From: Microstegium vimineum
Taxonomy: Eukaryota > Streptophyta > Magnoliopsida > Poales > Poaceae
DNA length: 64,000 nucleotides
Reading direction: 5' to 3'
Assembly (NCBI GenBank): GCA_022036555.1
Contig: CM039137.1
Location: forward strand, 4,434,942 to 4,498,941
The notes under the pieces: generated by a model
Seen by the model: the letters and a program-made list of their open reading frames with translations, nothing else
Database searches by the model: none
What the model was told of the DNA's origin: nothing
Shown: in pieces, positions 46,411 to 57,925 of the stretch
How positions within the stretch are numbered: the stretch's first letter is position 1
Layout of the letters: the number at the start of each line of letters is the position of its first letter
Position numbers and translations under genes: made by a program

Positions 46411-48291
46411 TCACATGTGTTTGCGAGGTAGGTCGGCGTTGGTTGTTAACGCTTGCATTTCCTTCAGCCTCTTGGCGGTAGGGTTACCAATAGTGTTGGA
46501 GCTGTATTTGTCGTGGGGACGGGGCCTCCCGGCGGCGTTCATTGTTTGTTGTTCACACTCATATGCGACTTTCAGATCGGTGCGGAGGCTGAGGATGCCT
46601 TGTTGTGTTGGTATCTTGAGCACCATATAGGTGTAATGCGGTACTGCCATAAGCTTTGCGAGCGCTGGTCGGCCGAGGATTGCATGGTAAGCTGTTTGGA
46701 AGTCAGCGACGATGAAGTTGATATTCTCGATTCTGAAGTGATTCTGGTCGCCGAGTTGTACCAGGAGCGTAACTTGTCCTACTGGTGTGGATGCCTTGTC
46801 TGGGACTATATCCCACAAAGGGAAGTTTGTCGGCAAGAGGTCATTCTTTGAGTAATCGAGCTGGCGGAATGCGTCGGCGAAGATGATGTTTAATGCGCTG
46901 CCACCGTCGACTAGCACCTTCCTGAAGCGGCATGTGGCAATGGTAGGGTCGATGATGAGTGGGAATCGACCAGGGTACCTGTAATCCGTCCACTCGTCTT
47001 CCGCTGAGAAGCTAATAGTCTGCTCCGAGCAGTCTAGGTACCGGGCGTTGGCCGAATCATCATCTTTGGCGATGACTGAGTAAATGTCTTTGCGAACTTG
47101 ACGACGTCGCCTTTCTCCTTCAGTAACCATGTTGCCCCCGAAGATGGAGTACGTCGTTGAAGGTGGTCGGAATTTTGGTACTGCTGGGTCTCGGTCTTCG
47201 CCCTTGCTGGAGTCGCCCTTCTTTGTTCTCTTGTCGCCTCTTCGCCTTACCACCACCTCAAGGAGATCGCACTTGCGCATAGAGTTCCTAGAGTCCCTGT
47301 GTATGGGACATGGGCCGTCAAGGATCCTTTCATAACTAGCATCATAGTCTATTCCTGGTCTGGCACTTGGGTTGGCGAAGCAGCGGTAGTTTCGCCTGTA
47401 ATCGTGCCTCTGCGAGTGGCGCTCGGAGTTGCCGGATTGGTAGTTCCGTCGATAACCATCTCTTCCATCGCTGAGGTGGTCTGGTCGGCGGTCTTTGTCC
47501 CTTTTGCGTTCCGGGGAACAGAAGTGGCGTCGCCCGCCCTTCCTGCTTCGCGCGGCGTTGTCTTGGTTGGTGTGGGGGATTTCTGCCGAATTATTACTAA
47601 GCTCGTCAGCCGGTGGATCGCTGGAGAAGATGGGAATCGCCTCCGTCTCGTTATCATGGGGGGTGCTGCCGGCCGAGGCTTGGAGAATCATCCTCCCGAA
47701 GCCTGGGGGGGACTCTGGGAAGTCACTGGTCGATCTGGAGGGATTAGGTGTTTCAGGCCTCCCGGAGTCGACCGATCTTGAAGAGGCCATGCCAACGAGG
47801 GATACTGCCTGGTCGGAGTCGTCGGAGATCGAGGAGATGACGACGGTGTTCACGATGGGTGCTGGGGGAATCTGGTCGGAGATCAATCGATGTGTTTGGC
47901 GCTGGAAGACAGCGACCTAATTACTGAGCCCATAGGGCATCATTGGGGAGGGGCGAGTGTCCCTGATCATCGTGACAATTGTCTTCGGCGGAGACCGACG
48001 ACGGCGTGGTCGGCGACCGTGGTGACCTGGGAGTCGGTGTCGTGCCGCCTGGACGAGGTCGATGCAGCTGATGATTCCGGCGTTGGCGCGATCGACGGCG
48101 CCGATCAGGTCGTCGATGTTGACGTCCTTGCGCAGGTGGTACTTCGGTATGGCGGGATGACGCGGAGATGGTGGTGAACTTACCCCGTGTGGTGCGGATC
48201 CGATGGTCCAAGACATAGATCCAATCTGAAACATGGTGTCGGGCGCCGGAAGGACCATTGAATCCGGGAAGGTGACCGCTTGACAAGCCAT
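46411..48291 (-). pseudogene. gag: gag-protease ORF of element D, one in-frame stop
   Basis: ATG at 48291 begins MACQAVTFPDSMVLP. The frame has a TAG near 47920 and then continues to 46411. The middle is very basic (RRHFCSPERKRDKDRR and similar). The end carries a retropepsin-like segment with KVLVDGGSALNIIFADAF (catalytic Asp in DGG, as in Tat-type Gypsy elements) and an AYHAILGRPALAKLM second motif. About 625 codons in all. No clear capsid domain and no RT follow. Gag-protease without polymerase marks D as non-autonomous. Confidence 0.78.
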
Positions 48292-48308
48292 GAAGTCGAT
48301 GCACACAC

Positions 48309-48326
48309 CCCCTACCTGGCGCGCCA
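48309..48326 (-). other. Primer-binding site of element D
   Basis: The minus strand reads TGGCGCGCCAGGTAGGGG, two bases after the LTR end GTCGACA. It is a common primer-binding sequence of grass Gypsy elements. Confidence 0.8.
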
Positions 48327-48328
48327 AC

Positions 48329-48830
48329 TGTCGACGAAATATGCGTCGCAGTATATCTAGGGGGTACCCCACGGTAGTAGATTGTTAGGCAGAGGTGTGG
48401 TGACGATGATCAAGCGTAACACAGAGAGCGTAGACACAACGGTTTATACAGGTTCGGGTCGGCAAACCACCGTAATACCCTACGTCCTGTGTTCTGGTGG
48501 CTAGATTGATCTTGTATATCATGTTACAAGATCTGTAGATGATCTAAGAGAGGTTGTCCCGGTTTTTGAGGGGGTCCCTGCTCGCCTTATATAGCTGGGG
48601 AGCAGGGTTACAATTTCCATATACTAACATATTACGATCGGTTCCCTATGGCAAGGGATCCGAGTCTATCTACTAGGATCTTCCTTGACGAACAAGTCTT
48701 CTTAGGAGTCCTTAGCGAGCAGGACGGGCTGGTCGCGTGCCGCAAGGCCTCGTAGGCTGGGCCGTCTCCTGGTCGGCAGGCCCAAGAAGGTCCCTGGGGA
48801 TATGCCGAGGTTATATCCCCACCACTCACA
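48329..48830 (-). repeat. 5' LTR of element D (about 0.5 kb)
   Basis: The inner end is fixed by the primer-binding site. The outer end is either 48824 (TGGTGGGG) or 48830 (TGTGAGTGG); the other LTR is not in the window to decide. A TATA box lies at 48587-48594 (CTATATAAG on the minus strand). Confidence 0.65.
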
Positions 48831-48931
48831 CTTAAGTACCTATGGACTAAATCACATGTGTATCTCACATCAAACACATATTAGTCCACCTAATTTATCA
48901 CTCAATTACCAAAACCAAACAAGGACTTTCA
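48831..48931 (-). repeat. Probable fragment of another Copia LTR
   Basis: On the minus strand it begins TGAAAGTCCTTGTTTGG and continues with TTGGTAATTGAGTG, a pattern seen at SIRE-type LTR starts. It is only about 100 bp long and abuts the D LTR. Confidence 0.4.
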
Positions 48932-50290
48932 TCGACTCTTGATTCCCACTGATAGTGCATCCAATGGCGCCTCGAGGTACTAGCATGGTAGGCTAGGGCA
49001 GAATCCTCACGATGATTGTTCCCTCACACTTGGTAGATAATATTTACTATATGCACAAAATGCTATTGACGCAACTCCAACTTTTATTCCTTGCTAATGC
49101 CAAATGCATACCCCTCTGTTTATATACATCAGTTAAGTCCTACGAAGTACAATATTGTACTCATGGTTTGTTAATAAGTTGTTTTCTAGATAAATCTTGT
49201 GTCATATCTTGCCTAGATGGTTTGCTTACAACACTTGTGCATTTCATTCTTGTATTTAGTTTGTGTAGTTGTTGCTTGTAGTAGTTGCTCTCTAGTTGTA
49301 CTTGTATCTCTGTAGTTGAGTAGAGTAGCTAGTTTAGTTGCTTTACTTGTTTAGGTCAACTAGGATTCGTTCCAGCATCCTTACATGATTGAGTTTTAAG
49401 TAGAGCAGTCATGCTACTATACTTGTTAGGAGACTTGCATTATATTGGTGTGAATTAGACTAGTCAAATTATTTTCTATTAGGGCCAATTTATTATTGTA
49501 ACCACTTTGCTCTGGTGTTGTTTATTTGTAGAGAAAATTTTAATAGTCCATTCTTCTAACCATCTACATATTTTTAGGAGCCTATTTAAGCAACATGGCA
49601 TGATTTTTATGTTAGCACAAAAATAATTAGCATGATATTTTTAGCCTTAGATGCCACCTTTCAAATGGGTCGGGTAGTTTTTTGTATAGGCTAAGTATAT
49701 TACATTCTAATTTTTTAGAGACCACTCCACCCACTCACGGGCCATTTGACCTTTCAAAAGTAGACTCGATCCTGGATAGATCATCAGTATAGAATCATTG
49801 CCTTGAAGATTTCATTCATAGCTTCTTTGCATCAGGTCCATCCCTCCATATCTCATATATTGTTGACAATATTTAACTACTATATTTAAAGGTCAATTAA
49901 ACTTAAAAAAGGGTATGAATATTATCACCAACATAGGTTTAGGGGTTTATTTGACAATATTCCATGAGTTTTGGTGATTCTGTGTTTTATAAGGATTAAA
50001 TAGGAAAACATAAATTACTACGTGGGAGAATCCTAATCCATTACAACTGAATTGCGGCAAACCGAACCCACGGTGGCGTAGGAAGGCACTAGAAGACCCT
50101 ACAAGCAACCAAAGCGAAGCGGAAGACCAAAGCACGCCAGGGGACGACCGACCCCACCCCTAGGCCGGCAGGTCTGGGCAGAGTCACACTCAGCCACGAC
50201 TTCGTGTCACAGTGTCTCACCGACCTCTAGATCAAATATAAGTCATTGTTCAAGATCGGTTTGATCCAAGAGCCACGATTCATCCCACCT
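48932..50290. other. Unassigned sequence, probably old LTR-element DNA
   Basis: It is AT-rich with no ORF of note. From about 49930 it may be the U3 part of the Athila-like LTR that continues after 50948. I see no gene. Confidence 0.4.
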
Positions 50291-50299
50291 AACTATATA

Positions 50300-50947
50300 G
50301 GAAGAATTGGCTCTAGGACATCATGAAAAGTGAAAATTAGCTAGTGCACACGTTCACTTTCAATATTTGCTATAAGACACTGTGGTTTCGTGTAATTGAC
50401 CCAATGGACACCGTGTTCCGGTTCAATCCGTTACAAAAAAAATATAAAATTATATAAGTGCCTGAAAATTATACTATAAAATCTTCTATGCTCTACATGA
50501 TGCGAACTATATAGTAAAAATGTTGTTTTGCACTAAAATAATCATTTTTGCTTTTCTTTATAAATAGACAAACTTAATCATAGTTAATTTGTTAATAATA
50601 TTTGTAGGATACTAAAAATCTAGAAAAAAAATCACAGAATGGGCACATCACCAAATCATGACTATGCTAAAAATTACAGCTTGAAATAATAAAGTGTATT
50701 ATAGCTTGTAAGATCGGTTTCAATATTAGCTTGAAATTTTTACTATATAGTTCTCATCATGTAGAGCATAGAAGATTTTATAGTAAAATTTTCATGCACT
50801 TATATCTATTTTGTAATGGCTTGAACCGGAACGCGGTGTCCATTGGTCCAATTACACGAAACCACAATGTCTTCTAGCAAATATTGAAAATAGATGTGTG
50901 CACCAGCTAATTTTTGTCTTTTATGATGTCCTGGGGCTAATTCTCCC
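50300..50947. mobile_element. K: Mutator-type MITE, 648 bp
   Basis: It is bounded by a perfect 9-bp duplication AACTATATA (50291-50299 and 50948-50956). The terminal inverted repeats are about 200 bp. The left begins GGAAGAATTGGCTCTAGG and the right, inverted, GGGAGAATTAGCCCCAGG. GG ends, long inverted repeats and 9-bp duplication are the marks of Mutator-like elements. There is no transposase, so it is non-autonomous. Confidence 0.9.
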
Positions 50948-52039
50948 AACTATATAAGAAGCCCTAGACCCTCCTGAGGCAATATAGAATCAATCATAAT
51001 CTCAAATAGAATCAAGAGGAGTCCCTTGAAAGGATAACCTTAGAGCTCCACCATATCTATGGCATAGCTAGAATAGAATACAATTAGAAGCGGCAAACAT
51101 AGCTTGGATTCCGGATCAAGTCACATGGAGGCTCGGTAAACCCTTGTAATCCTCTCTTGTAATAACAATATTATTCAACTAGTTCATTTTTTCTTCTTCT
51201 AGTTCATCTTCTGGTCCATCTTTGTTCTTATTGTTCTACATATGACTACGTGCTTAGTTATTTATGTGTTCTTAATTATAATGTTCAGCGTCTACTTTGA
51301 TTATATGTTTAGCATAGATAGATTATATTTATGTTTATACTCATGTTTGTATAGCACTCATTGATTAGATCGATGGTTGGGTGGTAGACATAGTGTAAGC
51401 ATGATGCTTAGACCTTATTTATCTGTGAATGTCCCCTATGTCGGGTCATGTGGTAGATCATGGATGTGATATTCTCCTTGACTCCTATGTAGTCCACTTC
51501 CCAAATATAGGACTTGGCATATCTGAAGTCATGGGTCACGATTCTGCTATGTTCTTAACCGGTCTTAGTGATTGTCTCTTGAATATAAACATAAATATAA
51601 TTTAACTATGATTGCTAGATGTAATTACACTAATTAAGGTAGTTTACGACTTATAGTTAGAATGGCATAGGGGTTAGCCTTTAATCTTCTATTTTTATCA
51701 ATGCTAATGTTATAGTTTTCTTTTGAGCTTAATGTTATAGGTTGGAGTGCTCTAATATTTATTCTGGACATATCTTTATCATTTACATGTATATATTATC
51801 TTTATTATGATATTGATTCCATGTCATGAGTAATGGTCTAGTGGAACTCTTATCACGTGTGTGTAAAAGTTATAACTACTATCTTTATTATCATCCTAGA
51901 TCCTTCCCAGTGGTAAAGTATAAATAACGATACCTAGAACATTTTTGGGTAAAATTCTACAACGGATGTATTTTATCTATACGTTTATAGATAACTTAAC
52001 TTAACTTAAGTGAGGCTAGTAGATGTTTTCCTATATTTC
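50948..52039 (+). repeat. LTR of an old Athila-like Gypsy element (R/U5 part)
   Basis: A TATA box (ACTATATAAGAAG, 50949-50961) is followed by a transcribed-type region and ends before a primer-binding-like site. The U3 part lies left of MITE K, and its start is not resolved. Confidence 0.5.
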
Positions 52040-52057
52040 TGGTGTCATTGCTGAGGA
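52040..52057 (+). other. Decayed Athila-type primer-binding site
   Basis: It reads TGGTGTCATTGCTGAGGA. Compared with the known Athila site TGGCGCCGTTGCCGGGGA it differs only by C-to-T or G-to-A changes, mostly at CpG, as expected from deamination of methylated DNA. Confidence 0.6.
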
Positions 52058-52061
52058 CCTC

Positions 52062-55000
52062 TGTAACACCCGGTTTTAAGACCAAAATCAGATGTACCCT
52101 ATATATGAGCCTAGGAAGTCAAATCTCACATATAGCTACAGAACAAGGTAATATCAAAAGACAATACCTAAAATATATAACATATAAGGTCAAAGGATAA
52201 CCTTAAAGCAGCAAACAGCGGAACAATAACTCCGATCTTCGGGTGTGAAGACTCCAAATCCACAGGGACCAACTGACTGGTTGATCACAAGTCTATCTCT
52301 TCCAGCTCTTGTAATCTGGTACCCATCCGGTATTTTTAAAGGTGATGACAACAAGCATCAGCTCACCATGCTCAGCAAGTATAACAGGGGTTCATGAGGC
52401 TCAAAAAGGATAGACACGGGTTTAACTACAGTTGCTTTTAGTAAGTCATGATTTTAGCAATTAAGTAGCATCAAGTTCTTCATAAGCCCAAATAACCACA
52501 TGATCAAGGTAACAAGATATAATGCGTATATGAACAAATAACAATAACTTATGATTAATAACAGCTGATGAACTATGACATAAGGACATCACACAGTAAG
52601 GAGCCCAAGCCGCTCATAACCGTGAGCACGGCTGTCATGATAGTTTTACACTCTGCAGAGGTCGTACATCTTTACCCACAAGTCGTGAATTGCCCTTTCG
52701 CCCAAGGTAGCTAGCCTCTTAACCCACTTCCAAGGTAGGTCGGCAGGGTTCACTACGAGACCTTTCGTAGGTTCTACTAATAAGTAGCAACCCGCTCCAA
52801 GTTTCCTCATTGTGATATAGCAACTCCCCTCCCGGAGGTCACATCCCAAAAACACAGTGCACCTCCGCGGCAGAGCAAGTCCCATATCCCCAGAGCCCCT
52901 CTTGCGCCCTTTCGGGTAAGTTGCTACGAACTAGTAAAAGTCTAGTTACTGAGTCAAGCCAGAGCCATATAGCTTATGGTAGCACTATTTTCCTGGGGGA
53001 ATCCACTTACAGAGATATCCCTATGAGTGAGAACACAGGTGTGAGTTCCTGATGCTCCACCTATAGTCCACGTTGCTAAAAAGTCATCTTTTATCGTTAT
53101 TGTATATATCATTAGTCAAGTTACAAGATCATGGTTATTCCTTAAGAGCACTAGCTTTGATCTACCCAATGCAAAGCCTCATAGGTGACAAGGTACATGA
53201 TATCAAATCTAGGTAATTCTTAAGGGTAACAAGGTAGACACATGCATATGAATTAAGTATTTAAGGTGAATAGGACAACAAGTAAGATCCCATGTTATAC
53301 TTGCCTCAAAACTCAGATCCTTATTCAAAGATCAACTTCTTCGAAAGATTAACTTCTTCACAAGATCTTCTGAAACACCATTCTTCTTGATCTCCGACGT
53401 ACCACTCACCGATTGGACAAGACCACAAACACCACTCAAACACCTGATCAAACATACATAACATGCATACATATCTATTTAGAACAATACACCAATCAAA
53501 GGATTAAAAGAAAGAAAACTACGTGTTGCTACAATCACGAAGACGCGAAGAACACGCTAAACGGAGCTACGGTGATCAAGCTATGACTAACGGTAGACTA
53601 GCTTTTGAAAAGAGAACTAAGAGATTCATTGGTTTTAGTTATGAAAGAGTATGAATAAGGTATTTCAGAGAAATACCTAAGTTGGATTAAGTCAAGCTTA
53701 TATTTAGATTTGAAAACCGAAGTGGAACTATATATATTTTATTTATAAAGCATATTACATAGTCTTTAATCAAGTTATAAATTAATCATGAAATTAAAGA
53801 GCTACTAACATAGTTGTAAAATACACTATTGCGTAGATAACAATTTTAGAAAGATAACACAACTTGAACGAGGCAAAACAGACTTAAAACGGAGAAGATA
53901 CAATTAAAACAAGTTTTAGGAATTAAAACACATATTTAAAAGCATTTAAATAAATAAACATTTTCAAAGTTTCAAAACAAAGTTGATTTTGGTTTCATCA
54001 TGTAGAAAACAACGCTACGAATCTAACACAACTTGTTTGGATGAAAACGGAGTTAAAACGAAGTTTTCATGGGCTTTTGAAAAGGAGTGGCAAATTTGTA
54101 AATACTGGATTTTCAATTATTTTCAAAATAAACAAAACCGAACCGGAATACGCTTTCCAGACAAGAAAGTGTAAAGCAGGGAGGCGCCTTGGGGACTGCG
54201 GTGGGGACCGGTCGGGGCCACGTGGCAGCTCGGGATTGGGCGGGTCCACGGGCGGTGTGGACCGCGTGTGGAGGGGCTCGATCCACCGGTCCATGGTGGA
54301 CCGGAGGCGCATACCCCTTCATCTTCTAATCCTGGCCGTCCGTGCCAGATCGGACGGCACAGGAAGGGGCGCAGGCGTTGGGACGCCGGGACGACGTCGT
54401 GTCGCGACCGCGCGCCATGGGCGCAGCGCGGGCTCGCCGGCGAGCAGCCGAGCGGGTGCTACCGGCCTCGGTTGGCCCTGGGGAGGGCACCTGGAGGGTG
54501 CGGGTGGCGCGGTGAGGTCAACCATGGGGTGGAGGGTGACGGAGGGGTCGTGGAAGAGCTAGGCTACGGCGGGACGCCATGGCGGCGCGCGGAGCTTCGC
54601 GGATGCGCGGCGGGACGACGTTGCGACGGTCGAGGGGCGAAGGCGAGGCCACCTGGGTGACGCGGAGTCCATGACGAGGGTGTTCCGTGGGTCAGAGGGC
54701 GACGGTGCGGCCACGGGGTGGTTCGGCCGCGGCGAACGCCATGCGCGGTGTTCAGAGCTCCGCGGGCGCGCGAAGGAACGGCGTTGCAGCGCTACTACGA
54801 CGACGAAGAGGAGCCGGGGAGGTTAGGGTTGTGGTGGCGAGTGCTGCTGCGGCCTCAGCGGGGCCGGTGGGTGCTTACCGGGGTGAACGACGACGGCGGC
54901 GACGCGGCGACGGGACGGAGCTCGGAGCTCTGCGTCGCCCGGCAGGGCAGCGCTCAGACGGCCTGGGGACGAAGGCAAGGGTCGGGGAGGTCGCGGGTGA

Positions 55001-55817
55001 GGTGGAGAGCACGACCACAGCTTCAGCGTGGCCGGTGGGACTCACCGTTGGCGTGGCGACGGTGGCGGGTGGCTCGGCGTAGCGGAGCTCGGCAAGGGAG
55101 TGAGGGAAGGGAGAGGGGAGGCCAGGGCGTGGGTTTTATAGGTTTCAGGGGTGCGGTGGAAGGCCGCGAGTCTGCCGGCGGCTGGGGGAGTGGCCTTGAT
55201 GGCCACTCGGTGAGACGGGGGGCGGTTACTGGGCGAGGAAGGGGTGTGACGACGGTGGCGTCCGACCGGCTGGAGGTAGGGGGAGGGTCGGGTCGCCGAC
55301 AGGCGGGCCAATGGTGTTAGCGGGGCGGGGTGACTGCCAGGTGGGGCTGGGTTGGCAGCGGGTCTCGCAGGCCGAGCTGGCCGATCGGGGGCCAAGGCCC
55401 AAGGCAGGGGGTGCGGGTGAGGCCGAGTTGGCCACGGGCCGCTCTGTGGGCTACGAGGGGGAAAGAGAGAGGAGGGGCTGGACCGGCTGCGTGAGCGGGC
55501 CGAGCTGGCCGAGCAGGCCGGCCACTTGAACGGGCCAAAAGGGAAGAGGGGGGTTGGGAGGAAAAGAAATGTTTTTTCCTTTTCCAAAACAATTTTGAAA
55601 AGGGTTTTTGAATCATTTTGAAAATCTTTGAGTTTTAACAAAACAACACATATATCAAAATCATATGCAGAGTCATGAGTGCACATTCACGTTGCTAGCT
55701 TCTAAGAAACGTTTAATTTGATAAAAGTTTTTAATTTACTACATTTTCATGACCACAAAATTCATAAATAAATAATTTTAGCTCTATTTTCCAGAAAGCA
55801 AAATTTGAGGTGTTACA
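52062..55817 (-). mobile_element. H: solo LTR, 3756 bp, same superfamily as G
   Basis: The ends are TGTAACACC and GGTGTTACA with perfect target duplication ACCTC (52057-52061 and 55818-55822). The orientation is minus: a TATA box (CTATAAAAC, minus strand) lies at about 55134-55142, the GC-rich promoter-side half is at 54180-55560, and segments such as the one near 52620-52670 (CCGTGAGCACGG) pair with G in reverse. The several long GC-rich ORFs here are non-coding composition effects. It is inserted just behind the Athila-like primer-binding site. Confidence 0.85.
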
Positions 55818-55822
55818 ACCTC

Positions 55823-55943
55823 TATCCTTGGTGATGACATTAAAAAATATCAACATACGTGACCTAGACTCATGACTTGCGCGCATACAGAATAGAACAA
55901 TTCATGTGTAGTGATGATATAGAGTCTGATTAATAGATACATG
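55823..55943. other. Remnant of the Athila-like element or its flank
   Basis: It continues the sequence broken by H and has no feature of its own. Confidence 0.4.
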
Positions 55944-57880
55944 GAGTTTGTTGCAACGCATGAACTCACACTCATTAATAAAATGAAATAAATATAATTA
56001 TTTTTATTCGTTCACTTTGATAAGACAGGGGTGAGACTGAAGAAAAAAAATTAATTCAATAAGACAAGGGTAAGTCTATAAGAAGAATCCATACATTGAG
56101 TTTGTTGCAATGCACGAACTCACACTTTTATATCTATACATAATAATAAAGAAGTAAAATTTGTAGCATTTTTTCGTCCATCCATTCCTTTTAGGTCTAT
56201 CTCCCTCTTTCTAATTTTATGAATGTGGAATTGACTATTCTAGAACGTTCAGAGTCCGTTACTATCACTTTCCGTTTTTTTTCCTTTTTTCCAAGCACCA
56301 TACCAGTATGATATTGTAAAATATTCAGAATACAACTAGGGATCCTTACAATATTTTTTTTGTCCAACCACCCGCTATGGAATCTACTGCTAAGGTTATT
56401 TTCCGTATCCTTGTCGGATGAAAATTTCTCTTTGTTTGGGTAAACAATGTTATGTCCGTCCCTGTCCTTATTTTTTTATTTTTTTCGATATTTCCTATTT
56501 TCCTTTTCCGTAACTTTCTTTTTGTTTTTACCTTGTTTTCTCCTCTTTCTTCTTATATAAATAAAATAAATAAATAATATTATTATATTATAGGTTTCTC
56601 TCTAGGTTTCCCTGTTCCGTAACTCTTTATTTTTCCCCGCCTTTTCCTGGTTTCTTTATTTTTCTATTTCCTTATTCCGTGTATGTATCCATGACTCTTT
56701 TGTCTTTTTTTTCTTCTTTCATTTCTTATATAAATCCATATTTATATCAGTCCATCGAGATGCAGGGTCACAAGGTAACCTGCTGTCGAAGCGCTAGGTT
56801 GCGCAGAACCACCATGGGGACGAAGGTAAGGAGCAGTTGTTCGTCGAGGCACGTTACGAGGAGACCGCAACTCTAGAGCGGAGCACGGTCGTCGAGACGC
56901 GGGGCCGCCTCAGGCGATCGCGACATGGAGTCATGGAACCTACGCAACGCCGTTGATTTGTCGAGGCACATGATCAACGGGCCACCGTCGATCCGTCAAG
57001 GCAGTTGATTCATCGAGGCGGGGATCACCAGGCCACAGTCGATTGGTCATGGCAGAACGTCGTCACACGAACACATGCTTTCATCCTAATTGTCCAACAT
57101 CTAATTGTTGCCTTCCTGACTATGAAGACCGAGGAGAGAGAGTAGAGAGAGACCTTGCCTCCCTGAGTTCTGACTCTGGCCTGCAGATCGAGCAAAGAGA
57201 CACAACGTACCAAGGGGTGGGGCTAGGCGATGCGAGCTTATACGAGCGGGGTGTCAGCCAAAGATGTTGCAGCATCGAGCACAAAGCTTCATGAACCACG
57301 ACGGCGATACGTAACTCTATCAACACATAAAGAGTTGGAATTTAGTATTATAATTTTATAAGTAAATATTTATGTGCTTTACAGTAAAAAAACATATCAA
57401 TTTTTTTTTATAATTCAATATAAGCTTAATAGAATATTATCATATAACCAATTTGTTTCTGAATCCTCGAATCAAGCTGAGCTCATCTTATGTCTTATAT
57501 ATCATCACATATTATAGCAATATAAGTTTTCCAAAAAAAATCATATTGTTACCAATCCACTTTTAACTAATCCGAAATATAATAGAACTCTGACGAAAGT
57601 ATAACATGTTATTTTTAACTAATTCAGAAAGTATTAGGATTTCGACCGAAATATAATACATTAATCCTTTTGTTTTCTCTCATGACTCCGACCAAAATAC
57701 AATACAATAATTCTCTCATTTTCACCCGTTGCAACGCACGGGCATTATTTGCTAGTCATTAATAAAATGAAATAAATATAATTATAATTATTTTTATTTG
57801 TTCACTTTGATAAGACAGGGGTAAGACTTTTAAAAAAATCCAATTCAATAAGACAAGGGTAAGTCTATAAGAAGAATCCT
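55944..57880. repeat. 154-bp tandem repeat, two units, the second split by a Helitron
   Basis: Unit 1 is 55944-56097. Unit 2 starts at 56098 with the same GAGTTTGTTGCAA and is cut at 56132. It resumes at 57756 with CATTAATAAAATGAAATAAA and ends near 57880 with AAGACAAGGGTAAGTCTATAA. Confidence 0.8.
56133..57755 (+). mobile_element. Non-autonomous Helitron, 1623 bp
   Basis: The 5' end TCTATACATAATAATAAAG and the 3' end CCCGTTGCAACGCACGGG (hairpin) then CATTATTTGCTAG are typical of grass Helitrons. It is inserted between A (56132) and T (57756), as Helitrons do, without target duplication. There is no Rep/helicase gene. A GC-rich stretch at 56760-57260 with repeated GTCGA..TCAAGGC-like units may be captured host DNA, but I do not recognise it. 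Confidence 0.88.
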
Positions 57881-57889
57881 TATAAAATA

Positions 57890-57925
57890 CTAGTATATTT
57901 ACCCGTGCTAACGCTATAGGTTATA
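57890..57925 (-). mobile_element. 3' end of a second Helitron, opposite orientation
   Basis: On the minus strand the sequence GTTAGCACGGGTAAATATACTAG ends at 57890, before T. This is a Helitron 3' terminus with its CACGGG stem. The matching 5' end should lie to the right, and I could not place it. Confidence 0.6.

Larger units (their letters stand above)
17964..48830 (-). mobile_element. Element D: non-autonomous Gypsy-type element with antisense Transposase_28-like gene
   Basis: On the minus strand it has a 5' LTR (about 48830-48329), a primer-binding site (48326-48309) and a gag-protease ORF (48291-46411). Convergent to these is a six-exon plus-strand gene (19171-45588), followed by the 3'-proximal region (to 17964), where element C is inserted. 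The 3' LTR must lie left of the window. No reverse transcriptase, RNase H or integrase of D is present. It is split by element E (21726-45167). Its layout repeats that of family 1 although the sequences are unrelated. The GGTCG/CGACC pentamer is frequent in its non-coding parts. Confidence 0.75.

Noticed and set aside
47299..47920. Plus-strand ORFs of 141-160 codons
   Set aside because: They are the reverse strand of D's basic gag region, which has recognisable motifs on the minus strand.
54041..55686. Several long GC-rich ORFs on both strands
   Set aside because: They lie in the GC-rich half of solo LTR H, have no domain, low complexity and overlapping frames on both strands.
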